DNA of 47,873 bases from an uncultured Clostridium sp. (GTDB lineage Bacteria; Bacillota; Clostridia; TANB77; CAG-508), in the NCBI GenBank assembly GCA_900553985.1, contig USFW01000010.1, positions 1-47,873 of the forward strand, written 5' to 3'. Each line of letters opens with the position of its first letter. Position 1 is the first letter of the stretch. The notes beneath the pieces were generated by a model. It saw only the letters and a list, made by a program, of their open reading frames with translations. It had not been told where the DNA came from and searched no databases. The translations under genes and the position numbers were made by a program. Positions 24,651 through 33,019 of the stretch are shown one piece after another.

Positions 24651-25547
24651 ATGTCTTTTTCTTCAGATATAAAACAAGAATTAAATAATAATCATAGCTT
24701 AACTGATAAGAACAATGTAGAATGTGAGTTAATAGGATATCTAATATCAGCTAATACTAACATCCACAAGCAAAATGAAATAAAATTTTCAACTGAAAAT
24801 GATTATAATATAGATAGATTTTCAAAGTTGCTATCTAACTTAAACATAGATTATGACATAGATATTGTAGGAAAAGTTTTTTATATCAACACAAAACTAA
24901 AAGAAATAAAGAAAATAAATCATATAGAAATAAAGAATAACGAATTATATACAAAAAATATAGAAGAGTTATATCAAGAAAAAGAAGGAGTTGAACAAAA
25001 GAAAGCAATTATAAAAGGTGCTTTTTTAGGTTCTGGTTCGATAAATAACCCAGAAAATTTATATCACTTAGAAATAGTTTTATCAAATGAAGAAAATATG
25101 ATATTTTTAAAGAAAATAATAGAAAGTTTAAATATAAATACTAAGGAATTAATTACAAAAACAAGATTTTCTATTTACATGAAAGAAGCAGAAGAAATTT
25201 CAAATTTACTAGCATTAATAGGAGCTAATAAAGCTGTTATGAAATTTGAAGATATTAGGATTCAAAAAGAAATGAGAGGAAAGGTAAATAGAATAGTAAA
25301 CTGTGAGACAGCAAATCTGAACAAAACAATAAATGCATCTATTGAACAGATAGGAGCAATTAAAAAATTGCAAGAAACAGGAAAATTTAATAAGTTAGAC
25401 GAAAACTTAAAAGAAATAGCAAAGTTAAGATTAGAAAATCCAAATATTTCACTAATAGAACTAGGAAAAATGTTAAAAAAACCAATAGGAAAATCAGGAG
25501 TAAATTATAGATTGAAAAAAATAATGGAGATGGCAGATGAAGAATAA
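24651..25547 (+). CDS. whiA: Sporulation/division regulator WhiA
   Basis: This 298-residue protein has an N-terminal LAGLIDADG-homing-endonuclease-like fold without catalytic residues (GAFLGSGSINNPENLYHLEI, about 125-145) and a C-terminal helix-turn-helix (RLENPNISLIELGKML..GKSGVNYRLKKI). WhiA affects division and chromosome segregation in Bacillus and sporulation in Streptomyces. ATG 24651 gives the family N-terminus SFSSDIKQEL and sits 6 nt after AAAGGTG; a GTG at 24642 is less likely. It overlaps hemW by 11 nt. The usual rapZ/yvcK neighbours are absent. Confidence 0.94.
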   Translation: MSFSSDIKQELNNNHSLTDKNNVECELIGYLISANTNIHKQNEIKFSTENDYNIDRFSKLLSNLNIDYDIDIVGKVFYINTKLKEIKKINHIEIKNNELYTKNIEELYQEKEGVEQKKAIIKGAFLGSGSINNPENLYHLEIVLSNEENMIFLKKIIESLNINTKELITKTRFSIYMKEAEEISNLLALIGANKAVMKFEDIRIQKEMRGKVNRIVNCETANLNKTINASIEQIGAIKKLQETGKFNKLDENLKEIAKLRLENPNISLIELGKMLKKPIGKSGVNYRLKKIMEMADEE

Positions 25548-26760
25548 AGAATTAGGAATATATATACATATACCATTTTGCAAACATAAATGTTATTATT
25601 GTGATTTTGTGTCTTTTTCAAGTAAGGAAGAGATAGTAGAAAAATATATAAAAACAGTAATAAAAGAATTAAAGAAATATTTGGAAAACAAAGAATTTAT
25701 GAAAAATTATAATGTTACTACTATATATATTGGAGGAGGAACACCATCATATATAGATAGTAAATATATAGAAGAAATTTTAAAAGAAATAGAAAAAAAC
25801 TTAGTTAATAATGATACAAAATTTCAAGATATAGAAGTTACATTAGAAGTAAATCCTGGTACAATAAATGAAGAAAAAGTGAATTTATATAAAGAAGCAA
25901 AAATAAATAGAATTAGTATGGGGCTGCAAAGTACCAACGACCAAGTTTTAAAGCAAATTGGGAGAATACATACATATAATGAATTTTTAGATGCATATAG
26001 TATAGTAAAAAAAGCCGGGTTTGATAATATAAATATAGACTTAATGATAGGATTACCAAATCAAACAATTTCAGATGTTAAAGAAAGCTTAAATAAAATA
26101 ATAGAATTAAATCCTAATCATATTAGTGTATATTCATTAATATTAGAAGAGGGAACGGTCCTTGATAAGTTGATAGAAGAAGGAAAAATGGAATTATTAG
26201 ATGAAGAGCTAGAACGAAGTATGTATTGGTATGTAAAAAATACATTAGAAATTAATGGATTTAATCACTATGAAATATCTAATTTCTCAAAAACAGGAAA
26301 AGAATCAAAACATAATTTAAACTGTTGGGAACAAAAAGAATATATTGGAATAGGAACTTCAGCACATTCTTATATAAATGGTGTAAGATATTGTAATAAG
26401 AGTAGTGTAGAAAAATATATTGAAAATATAAATAATAAAGATATTGATGTAAATGAAATTATAAAACTTGGAAATGGTGATGAAAATTTTTTGGGAAAAG
26501 TAGAAGAGGTTTATGAAATAGATGAAATACAATCATTAGAAGATAAAAAAAGAGAGTATATGTTACTGGGCTTAAGGAAACTTAAAGGTATTAAAATTTC
26601 AAGTTTTAAGGAAAAATATATTGAAAATCCTATATATGTATATCATAAAGAATTGGAGAAATTAGCAGAAGAGGATTTGATTAGGATTGATGGAGATAGG
26701 ATTTTTTTAAGTAGAAGAGGAATAGATTTGGCAAATTTGGTTTGGGAAGAGTTTGTATAA
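25537..26760 (+). CDS. hemW: Radical SAM heme chaperone HemW
   Basis: This 407-residue protein resembles oxygen-independent coproporphyrinogen oxidase. Its 4Fe-4S motif CKHKCYYC places Cys15, Cys19 and Cys22 (CxxxCxxC), followed by Asp-Phe. IYIGGGTPSYI, EVNPGTI and NRISMGLQS match the family. HemW proteins bind heme and hand it to client enzymes and lack the extra residue set of true HemN. The start overlaps whiA, with GGAGATGG upstream. No heme synthesis genes are nearby. Confidence 0.9.
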   Translation: MKNKELGIYIHIPFCKHKCYYCDFVSFSSKEEIVEKYIKTVIKELKKYLENKEFMKNYNVTTIYIGGGTPSYIDSKYIEEILKEIEKNLVNNDTKFQDIEVTLEVNPGTINEEKVNLYKEAKINRISMGLQSTNDQVLKQIGRIHTYNEFLDAYSIVKKAGFDNINIDLMIGLPNQTISDVKESLNKIIELNPNHISVYSLILEEGTVLDKLIEEGKMELLDEELERSMYWYVKNTLEINGFNHYEISNFSKTGKESKHNLNCWEQKEYIGIGTSAHSYINGVRYCNKSSVEKYIENINNKDIDVNEIIKLGNGDENFLGKVEEVYEIDEIQSLEDKKREYMLLGLRKLKGIKISSFKEKYIENPIYVYHKELEKLAEEDLIRIDGDRIFLSRRGIDLANLVWEEFV

Positions 26761-26799
26761 CATGCAAGATAGGGAACACAATAAAAATTCTATATAAAG

Positions 26800-26881
26800 A
26801 GTTATTTGAAGTGGACAATAGTGCCATCCACAAACTAGAGGTCAAAAGAGATGCAGTATTTGGCACACCTGCCAAATAACT
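26800..26881 (+). ncRNA. Kissing-loop leader RNA, copy 1 (riboswitch candidate)
   Basis: Closing stem AGTTATTTG/CAAATAACT (26800-26808, 26873-26881). Inside are hairpin P2 (GTGGA/TCCAC, 11-nt loop), a small hairpin ACT-AGA-GGT, conserved CAAAAGAGATG, and hairpin P3 (GCAG/CTGC, 12-nt loop). Loop P2 GTGCCA (26821-26826) is complementary to loop P3 TGGCAC (26861-26866). The copy at 43813-43896 keeps every pairing by compensatory change. A terminator follows. Guanidine-IV is one class to test; the ligand is unknown. Confidence 0.75.
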
Positions 26882-26889
26882 AATCTTAA

Positions 26890-26914
26890 AAAGGCTATGG
26901 TAACATAGCCTTTT
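26890..26914 (+). terminator. GNRA-loop terminator after leader RNA copy 1
   Basis: GGCTATG (26893-26899) and CATAGCC (26904-26910) close a GTAA loop, with A-run before and TTTT after. It could be the expression platform of the leader or simply end a small RNA. Confidence 0.8.
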
Positions 26915-27049
26915 ATTTCTATTATAAGAAAAAAATATACATTTATAATAAAAAAATTAACATATATATCAAATAATATATATAAGATTGATTACACTAA
27001 TAAAATATTTTATAATATTAATAATAAATAAAAAGGGTGTAGATAAAAT

Positions 27050-27520
27050 ATGAAAATAAATATAGAAACTAAAATTTCAAGTAATTATAAAAATGAAGAA
27101 ATTAATATAGTTATAAAAACATCGGAAATGTGTCAAGAAGTAGAAAATATTATAGAAAAAATACAAGATACATCAAATAAAATAAAAGTAGTTACTGGTA
27201 GAGAAAATAATAATATAACACTTGTAAAAACATCAGAGATAATTAAATTTTATAGTAAAGGTCAAAATAATTATTTTTCAACTACGAATAAAGAATATTT
27301 AACAAAGAAGAAAATGTATGAACTTGAAGAAGAACTAGATAAAGAAGAGTTCATTAGAATTTCAAATTCTTGTATTGTTAATCTTAATTTTGTTAAACAT
27401 TTTGATTTAGGGATAACTGGAAATATAACAGTAGTTTTAAAGGACAATACAAAAGAAAATGTGTCAAAAAGAAGAATATCTTATATACTTAAATTTTTAA
27501 AGGGGGGGCGATTGCAATGA
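27050..27520 (+). CDS. LytTR-domain DNA-binding regulator
   Basis: This 156-residue protein has a short N-terminal part (about 1-50) without a receiver domain and a C-terminal LytTR domain (about 55-150; NITLVKTSEIIKFYSKGQNNYFSTTNKEY, then EEFIRISNSCIVNLNFV). Such regulators pair with a membrane protein that holds them inactive (for example HdrRM and BrsRM in Streptococcus). The next gene, overlapping by 4 nt, is such a membrane protein. The pair follows a structured leader RNA plus terminator, so it is probably controlled by attenuation. Confidence 0.88.
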   Translation: MKINIETKISSNYKNEEINIVIKTSEMCQEVENIIEKIQDTSNKIKVVTGRENNNITLVKTSEIIKFYSKGQNNYFSTTNKEYLTKKKMYELEEELDKEEFIRISNSCIVNLNFVKHFDLGITGNITVVLKDNTKENVSKRRISYILKFLKGGRLQ

Positions 27521-28062
27521 GAAAAGTAATAGTTAGATGTTTATTTTGTATATGTATTACTTATATGGTAATTAGCAGTATATCTAATATCTATTATTTA
27601 ATAAATTTTAATCAAAACATAGCAGAGCTTGAAGTGAATAAAAATAATGAAACCCACCAAGTAGAAGTAAATATTCCCAAAGATACGACAGTTGGAAATT
27701 TAATAGAGTTAAGTAATTTTAGTGGTAATTTAGAAGTGATTTATTCAAATTTCACAATTATAGGTGTTTCAATTATTTTAGGAATGATAATAGCTTTGAC
27801 GACTCTTTTAAAAGAAAATTCTAAAATAAAATTTATATTAATATTTATTTTAGGATATATAATTATTAATTCATATTTTTCATTTATTGAAGTATGTATT
27901 TTTCAGAGTTATGGAATTGAAATTAGCTTTATTGAAAAATATATAGATTATATGAAATACACAATTGTTCCATATACTATTATATTTTTAGCAATATTGC
28001 TAATACAAAGATATTTTTTGAAAAAACGAGTAAATGAATTAAATAAAATTATAGAAAAGTAA
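27517..28062 (+). CDS. DUF3021-like four-TM membrane protein, LytTR partner
   Basis: This 181-residue protein has TM helices at about 8-28, 82-100, 108-128 and 142-165, with a poorly conserved extracellular segment between the first two. DUF3021 proteins are regularly encoded next to a LytTR regulator and probably act as its anti-activator. The start overlaps the stop of the LytTR gene (ATGA), with GGGGGGG close upstream. Confidence 0.8.
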   Translation: MRKVIVRCLFCICITYMVISSISNIYYLINFNQNIAELEVNKNNETHQVEVNIPKDTTVGNLIELSNFSGNLEVIYSNFTIIGVSIILGMIIALTTLLKENSKIKFILIFILGYIIINSYFSFIEVCIFQSYGIEISFIEKYIDYMKYTIVPYTIIFLAILLIQRYFLKKRVNELNKIIEK

Positions 28063-28111
28063 AAAATTAAGACAGAAGGAAGTGCTTTCGAGAAAAAATT
28101 TTCAAAATCAC

Positions 28112-28141
28112 TTGACACACCCACCAAAAATATGTTATCAT
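28112..28141 (+). promoter_or_regulatory. Promoter of infC-rpmI-rplT
   Basis: TTGACA (28112-28117) and TATCAT (28136-28141) are 18 bp apart. The start would fall at about 28148, exactly where the leader's first pairing arm begins. Confidence 0.6.
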
Positions 28142-28147
28142 AATTAA

Positions 28148-28277
28148 TGTTACAAGAAGAAGTCAAACTTCTCACCTTATCTAAGTAAAGAAAAAGGTTA
28201 GAAATTAAATAAATAAAACATTTTCATATGTATATTTATTTTAGATTTGGCTTGTAACAGAAGTCAAATTTTTTTTT
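28148..28277 (+). promoter_or_regulatory. L20-type leader of infC operon
   Basis: TGTTACAAG (28148-28156) pairs over about 95 nt with CTTGTAACA (28251-28259). A local hairpin AGAAGT/ACTTCT (28158-28172) precedes CTCACC, as in Bacillota L20 leaders. AGAAGTCAAA recurs at 28259-28268, so its GAAGT can compete for the same ACTTC. A run of nine T (28269-28277) follows. This fits autogenous attenuation by ribosomal protein L20. Confidence 0.62.
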
Positions 28278-28291
28278 GGAGGTGTTTTAGA

Positions 28292-28807
28292 ATAAAACAA
28301 GAATTACCAATTAACAGGCAAATAAAAGCCAAAGAAGTACAATTAATAGGAGAAAATGGTGAAAAAGAAGGTGTTATTTCTTTTGAACAAGCATTAGAAA
28401 AAGCAGAAAGTAAGGATTTAGACTTAGTTTTAGTTGCTCCAAATTCAAATCCACCAGTTTGTAAAATAATGAACTATGGAAAATATAAATTTGAGCAAGC
28501 TAAAAAAGAAAAAGAAGCAAAGAAAAAACAAAAAAGTTTCGAAGTAAAAGAATTGCGTGTAACACCAAATATTGAAGACCATGATTTCAGCTTTAAATCT
28601 AAAAATGCAAAGAAATTTATTGAAGATGGAAATAAAGTAAAAATAACAGTTAGATTTAGAGGAAGAGAAGTAAATAATTCAAAAGCAGGTGAACAAGTGC
28701 TAAATAAATTTATAGAAAATTTAAGTGATGTAGCAGTTGTAGAAAAAGCACCTAAACTTGAAGGAAGAAATATGTTCATAATTTTAGCTAAAAAATCAGA
28801 CAAATAA
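28292..28807 (+). CDS. infC: Translation initiation factor IF-3, AUA start
   Basis: This 171-residue factor keeps 30S subunits free and checks the initiator tRNA and start codon. The N-domain runs to about 75 (INRQIKAKEVQLIGENGEKEGV), the linker is Lys-rich, and the C-domain ends FIILAKK. The start codon appears to be ATA at 28292, 7 nt after GGAGGTG; no ATG, GTG or TTG fits there. infC is the classic gene with rare AUU/AUC/AUA starts, which IF-3 itself discriminates against, giving autoregulation. First gene of the L35/L20 operon. Confidence 0.93.
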   Translation: MKQELPINRQIKAKEVQLIGENGEKEGVISFEQALEKAESKDLDLVLVAPNSNPPVCKIMNYGKYKFEQAKKEKEAKKKQKSFEVKELRVTPNIEDHDFSFKSKNAKKFIEDGNKVKITVRFRGREVNNSKAGEQVLNKFIENLSDVAVVEKAPKLEGRNMFIILAKKSDK

Positions 28808-28847
28808 TCTGAGTAAAATAAATTAAAAATCGAAAGGAGAAAAAATT

Positions 28848-29051
28848 ATGCCAAAATTAAAAACAAATAAAGCTGCAAAGAAAAGATATTCTTTAACAGC
28901 AACAGGAAAAGTAAAAAGAACAAAATCAAACAGAAGACACTTATTAGCAAACAAAACAAAAAGACAAAAGAAATCAGGAAGAATCCAAAACGGATATGCA
29001 GATAAATCATGCGAAAATACAATCAAAAAATTATTACCATATGGTAACTAA
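28848..29051 (+). CDS. rpmI: 50S ribosomal protein bL35
   Basis: This 67-residue basic protein begins MPKLKTNKAAKKRY and contains SNRRHLLANKTKRQKK, the bL35 signature. Length is normal. ATG lies 8 nt after AAAGGAG, 40 nt after infC. Confidence 0.97.
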   Translation: MPKLKTNKAAKKRYSLTATGKVKRTKSNRRHLLANKTKRQKKSGRIQNGYADKSCENTIKKLLPYGN

Positions 29052-29085
29052 TAGGAAATAAGAATAATAAGGAAGGTGAATATAA

Positions 29086-29436
29086 ATGGCAAGAGTAAAA
29101 ACAGCAAGAATAACAAGAAAAAGACATAAAAAAATATTAAAACAAGCAAAAGGATATTATGGAGCAAAACATTACAGATTTAGAAATGCTAATCAAGCAG
29201 TATTAAAATCTTTATCTTATGCATATGTAGGAAGAAAAGATAGAAAAAGTGATTTCAGAAAATTATGGATAGCAAGAATAAATGCAGCAGCAAGAATGAA
29301 TGGAACAACATACAGTAAATTAATCGCTGGATTAAAGAAAGCTAATGTAACAATAAACAGAAAAATGTTAGCAGAAGTAGCTGTATCAGACCCAAAAGCT
29401 TTTACAGAAATCGCTGAAATAGCAAAAAAAGCATAA
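29086..29436 (+). CDS. rplT: 50S ribosomal protein bL20
   Basis: This 116-residue protein matches bL20: MARVKTARITRKRHKKILKQ, GYYGAKHYRFRNANQAV, then WIARINAAAR and the C-terminal DPKAFTEIAEIAKK. bL20 binds 23S rRNA early in assembly and represses its own operon by binding the leader. ATG follows GGAAGGTGA; 34 nt after rpmI. Confidence 0.97.
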   Translation: MARVKTARITRKRHKKILKQAKGYYGAKHYRFRNANQAVLKSLSYAYVGRKDRKSDFRKLWIARINAAARMNGTTYSKLIAGLKKANVTINRKMLAEVAVSDPKAFTEIAEIAKKA

Positions 29437-29462
29437 TTTAAATTGAATAAGTAATTGAGATG

Positions 29463-29531
29463 AAAAAACTATTATATAATATGGATTTCTTAAATGGAAA
29501 CATGGAGTTTTATATTATGTGGTAGTTTTTT
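29463..29531 (+). terminator. rplT operon terminator
   Basis: AAAAAACTA (29463-29471) pairs with TAGTTTTTT (29523-29531). ATATAATAT and ATATTATGT extend the stem inward after two U-G pairs. Confidence 0.7.
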
Positions 29532-29590
29532 AATATTACATTTATTTGATGCATGTAGAAATTTATATATAGGTTCAAAATAAAATCTAG

Positions 29591-29699
29591 TTTTTATTGT
29601 ATAGAAAAAATCGACTTTTATCTTGACCCTATATAGGATTTTTTCATATACAACAAGTAAAAGTGAACTTTAAAAAGACCCGCGATAGCTTTTCTTATT
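29591..29699 (+). repeat. Repeat family B, copy 3
   Basis: Hairpin arms begin TTGTATAGAAAAAATC and end GATTTTTTCATATACAA (one extra base). The loop ACTTTTATCTTG is complementary to CAAGTAAAAGT in the 3' flank. It continues to AAAGACCCGCGATAGCTTTT, shared with copy 2. Confidence 0.8.
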
Positions 29700-29729
29700 A
29701 AGCAATCAAAAGAAAGAGAGGAATATATT

Positions 29730-30920
29730 ATGAATTATCCAGAAAAACTAAAAAAAGGAGATACAATAGGGATATGTGCTCCGTCAGGAGGGATAGCAGA
29801 AAAAGAAGATATTTTGCAACTCGAATTAGCAGAAAATCAATTAAGAAAAATGGGATATAAAATAATAGAAACCAAAAGTGTAAGGAAAGAAACTAAAGGA
29901 AGAAGTGCTAGTGGAAAAGAAAGAGCAAAAGAATTTATGGAATTATTAGAAAATGAAGAAGTGAAACTTATTATATTTGCAGCAGGAGGAGATTTTTTAA
30001 TTGAAATTTTTGACTATTTAGATTTTGAAAAGATAAAAGATTTAAAACCTAAGTGGTTACAAGGATATTCAGATATAACAGGAATAAGTTTCCTATTCAA
30101 TACAATTCTAGATATACCTACAATGTATTGTCAGACAATAAAAGACTATGCAATGAATCCATTGTTTAAAAATTTAACTGATGCACTGGGAATAGAAGAA
30201 GGAGAAGAAATTGTACAAAAATCATTTGAGAAATATCAAAAGGTAGTTGATTTTAGAGAAAGTATAGAAAATGAAAATACAGAAAATGATAAGTTGAATT
30301 TAAAAAATAATATAGAAGAAAAAGAAAACACAAATAGCTTAGAGAATATAAATGATGAGAATAATTTAAAAAAAATAGAGGGAAAAGAAAATAGAGAAAT
30401 TGTTGAAATACAAAAAGAAGAAAATTATTTAGAAGAATTAACAAAAACATATGAATTAACAGAAAAAGTAGAGTGGAAAAATGTAACAGGAGAAGAAAAA
30501 ATACAAATAAAAGGCAGAAGTTTAGGTGGTTGTTTAGACTGTATAAAAGGATATATAGGGACAAAATATGACAAAGTAAGTGAATATGTAGAAAGACATA
30601 AAAAAGAGGGGCTAATATGGTTTTTAGAGGTTTTTGAAATGAGTACACCAGAAGTATATAGAACTTTGTGGCAAATGAAAAATGCTGGATATTTTAAATA
30701 TTGTACTGGTATTGTATTTGGAAGACCTTTATTTATAAGGGAAGATTATGAAACAAATTTTAATGATACAGTAAAAGAAGCATTACAAGACTTAGAAATT
30801 TCAATAATATGTGATGCTGATATAGGCCATGTAAAACCACAGCTGGCAATAGTAAATGGAGCTATATTAGAAATAACATCACAAAATGGAAAAGGAACAG
30901 TAAAAACAATATTAGAATAG
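29730..30920 (+). CDS. LD-carboxypeptidase / MccF-like peptidase, family S66
   Basis: This 396-residue cytoplasmic serine peptidase cuts LD-bonds in recycled muropeptides or, in MccF, inactivates microcin C. The nucleophile Ser lies in QGYSDIT (about 115), the catalytic Glu in WFLEVFE and the His in DIGHVKPQ near the C-terminus. GGCLDCIKGYIGT replaces the common GGNL motif. A segment of about 65 residues (170-235) made almost only of Asn, Glu, Lys, Ile and Leu is inserted between the catalytic halves, making the protein about 80 residues longer than LdcA. ATG follows GAGAGGAA. Confidence 0.88.
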   Translation: MNYPEKLKKGDTIGICAPSGGIAEKEDILQLELAENQLRKMGYKIIETKSVRKETKGRSASGKERAKEFMELLENEEVKLIIFAAGGDFLIEIFDYLDFEKIKDLKPKWLQGYSDITGISFLFNTILDIPTMYCQTIKDYAMNPLFKNLTDALGIEEGEEIVQKSFEKYQKVVDFRESIENENTENDKLNLKNNIEEKENTNSLENINDENNLKKIEGKENREIVEIQKEENYLEELTKTYELTEKVEWKNVTGEEKIQIKGRSLGGCLDCIKGYIGTKYDKVSEYVERHKKEGLIWFLEVFEMSTPEVYRTLWQMKNAGYFKYCTGIVFGRPLFIREDYETNFNDTVKEALQDLEISIICDADIGHVKPQLAIVNGAILEITSQNGKGTVKTILE

Positions 30921-30957
30921 AATATATAAATTATTGAATGAAAGGGAGAAAGTAAAC

Positions 30958-31578
30958 ATGAAAGTTCTATTAATAAATGGAAGTCCAAAAGAAAAAGGTT
31001 GTACATATACTGCATTAAAGGAAGTTGAAAAACAATTAAATATAAATAATATAGAAACTGAAATAATGTGGATAGGAAATGCTCCTATTTCAGGTTGTAT
31101 AGGTTGTGGAAGTTGCTTAAAAACAGGAAAATGTTTTATAGATGATAAAGTAAACGAATTTTTAGAGAAAGTACCAAAAATTGATGGATTTGTCTTTGGT
31201 AGCCCTGTACATTTTGCAGCAATATCAGGTCAATTATCATCTTTTATGGATAGAGCCTTTTATGGAAGAGGAAAGCTATTTGCAAGTAAATTAGCAGCAG
31301 GAATAGTAAGTTGTAGAAGAGGTGGAGCAACTGCTGCATTTGACGAAATAAATAAATATTTTGCAATGAGTAATATGCCAATAGTAACAAGTCAATATTG
31401 GAATATGGTACATGGAAATATACCAGAAGAAGTAGTACAAGATGAAGAGGGAATGCAAACAATGAGAACTTTAGGAAATAATATGGCTTGGTTACTAAAA
31501 TGTATAGAACAAGGTAAGAAAATGGGAATAGAAGAACCAAAGAATGAAGAAAAAATAAAAACAAATTATATAAGATAG
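30958..31578 (+). CDS. NADPH-dependent FMN reductase / flavodoxin-fold oxidoreductase
   Basis: This 206-residue protein has the flavodoxin-like start KVLLINGSPKEKGCTYTAL (phosphate loop) and a Cys-rich loop GCIGCGSCLKTGKC (about 46-60), as in iron-sulfur flavoproteins of anaerobes. GSPVHFAAISGQLSSFMDR completes the FMN site. Substrate unknown. ATG 30958 lies 9 nt after GAAAGGGAG; an in-frame TTG at 30934 precedes that SD. Confidence 0.86.
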   Translation: MKVLLINGSPKEKGCTYTALKEVEKQLNINNIETEIMWIGNAPISGCIGCGSCLKTGKCFIDDKVNEFLEKVPKIDGFVFGSPVHFAAISGQLSSFMDRAFYGRGKLFASKLAAGIVSCRRGGATAAFDEINKYFAMSNMPIVTSQYWNMVHGNIPEEVVQDEEGMQTMRTLGNNMAWLLKCIEQGKKMGIEEPKNEEKIKTNYIR

Positions 31579-31607
31579 TATATATAATATATATGGAGAA
31601 AAATGAA

Positions 31608-32369
31608 ATGGAAAATCAAGGTAGTATAGGAATATTTGATTCAGGAATAGGTGGAGTAACAGTTTTAAAAGAAATAATAAAATTATTACCAAATGAAGAT
31701 TATATCTATGTTAGTGATTCAAAAAATAATCCATATGGAGACAAAACAGATGAAGAGATAATAAAAAGATGTGATGAAATATCAAGTTTTTTAATAAATA
31801 AAAACTGCAAAGCAATTGTTATAGCATGTAACACTGCAAGTGCAAAAGCATCAAAGTTTTTAAGAAATAAATATAAAGAAATACCAATTATAGCAATAGA
31901 ACCAGCATATAAAATGGTACATGACTATGCATATGACAAAGAAACTTTAATTTTAGCAACTAAAGGTACAATTATGAGTAAGAGATTTAATCATATTTTA
32001 CAAGAATATAATAATAATAAAACTTATGTAATGTCATGCATAGGTTTAGCAGATTTAATAGAAGAAGAAAAAGAAGAAAAAATAAGAATGTACCTTGAAG
32101 TGAACTTAAAAGGATATGTAGGAAAGGTAAAAAATGTTGTACTTGGTTGTACTCATTATCCATTGATTAAAAATGAAATTGCAGATATTTTAGGAGATGT
32201 TAAGTTTTTCGATGGAGCACCATATGTTGCAAAACATTTAAAAAGAGTGTTAGAAAAAAGAAAAATTATAAAACAAAAACTTGCAAAAGGAAACATAGAA
32301 TTTTTCGATACAAAAGAATCTAATGATAAAAGGAAAAGATTTTTTGAAATATTAGGAGAAAACTATTAA
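31608..32369 (+). CDS. murI: Glutamate racemase
   Basis: This 253-residue enzyme makes D-glutamate for peptidoglycan. The two catalytic Cys lie in VIACNTASAKA (about 72) and LGCTHYPLI (about 182), with FDSGIGG at the N-terminus and YGDK after it. ATG 31608 has GGAGAA 7 nt upstream; ATG 31593 overlaps that SD. The terminator at 32483-32525 ends the unit. Confidence 0.95.
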   Translation: MENQGSIGIFDSGIGGVTVLKEIIKLLPNEDYIYVSDSKNNPYGDKTDEEIIKRCDEISSFLINKNCKAIVIACNTASAKASKFLRNKYKEIPIIAIEPAYKMVHDYAYDKETLILATKGTIMSKRFNHILQEYNNNKTYVMSCIGLADLIEEEKEEKIRMYLEVNLKGYVGKVKNVVLGCTHYPLIKNEIADILGDVKFFDGAPYVAKHLKRVLEKRKIIKQKLAKGNIEFFDTKESNDKRKRFFEILGENY

Positions 32370-32482
32370 TGATTTAAGTCAAATAACAACTAAAAAAAGA
32401 ATGTACAAATTCCTAAGGTTAAATTTTTTAGAAAAGAAAACTAAGAATAAAAAAGACAATATTAAAAACAAAAAAACAAAAG

Positions 32483-32525
32483 ATCGTTTTAGCTAAAAAT
32501 CAATTGCTAAAACGATTTTTTAGTT
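32483..32525 (+). terminator. Strong terminator after murI
   Basis: ATCGTTTTAGC (32483-32493) pairs perfectly with GCTAAAACGAT (32506-32516) and is followed by TTTTT. Confidence 0.85.
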
Positions 32526-32590
32526 ACTTCATAAAGTAAAAATTATATTAAAATTAGAAGAAAAGCTAAATAACAGAAAAAATAAGATAT

Positions 32591-33019
32591 TTATAGATAT
32601 TTTTTTAATCTTTCAACATTATTTTCCTGAAATTTAATAAAATTATTCAAAATATTTTTTATACTTTCCTCATTATCCTGATTATGATTTAACAATTTTA
32701 CACCTTCAATAATGCCCATATTTGTACCTTTAAGCAACATTTCAGCAATTTTAGAATTGCTTTGATCATTTAAAGTACTCATTTGAATATCAATCCAGCC
32801 CATCATCTTTTGAGCAGGATTAACTTCTTTTGGAAATTCATCATATTTTTCTAATTCATTATTAACTTGATTTAATATCTCATTATATTTGTTATACTCA
32901 TATTGTAAGTCATCTTTGAAATTTGAATCAGTAACTTTATCAGAAATTGTAGAAATAGAATCCATCCCCATTTTAATTCCTTTGTTAATTTCATTTAGAA
33001 TATATTCAGGTCTATCCAT
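32591..33019 (-). CDS. Uncharacterised all-helical protein, possible ferritin-like fold
   Basis: This 142-residue soluble protein has no signal or TM segment and is predicted as four long helices. It lacks an obvious di-iron ExxH pair. The motif AQKMMGWIDIQMSTLND is the most distinctive stretch. It diverges from a Dps gene, which hints at a stress or iron link but does not prove it. No family is assigned. ATG at 33019 is preceded by a hairpin that separates it from its SD. Confidence 0.65.
   Translation of the reverse strand: MDRPEYILNEINKGIKMGMDSISTISDKVTDSNFKDDLQYEYNKYNEILNQVNNELEKYDEFPKEVNPAQKMMGWIDIQMSTLNDQSNSKIAEMLLKGTNMGIIEGVKLLNHNQDNEESIKNILNNFIKFQENNVERLKKYL

Noticed and set aside
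26800..26881. Purine riboswitch or T-box before the LytTR gene
   Set aside because: Purine aptamer junction sequences and 7-nt loops are absent, and there is no T-box AGGGTGG-type sequence. Only the kissing-loop idea is shared.
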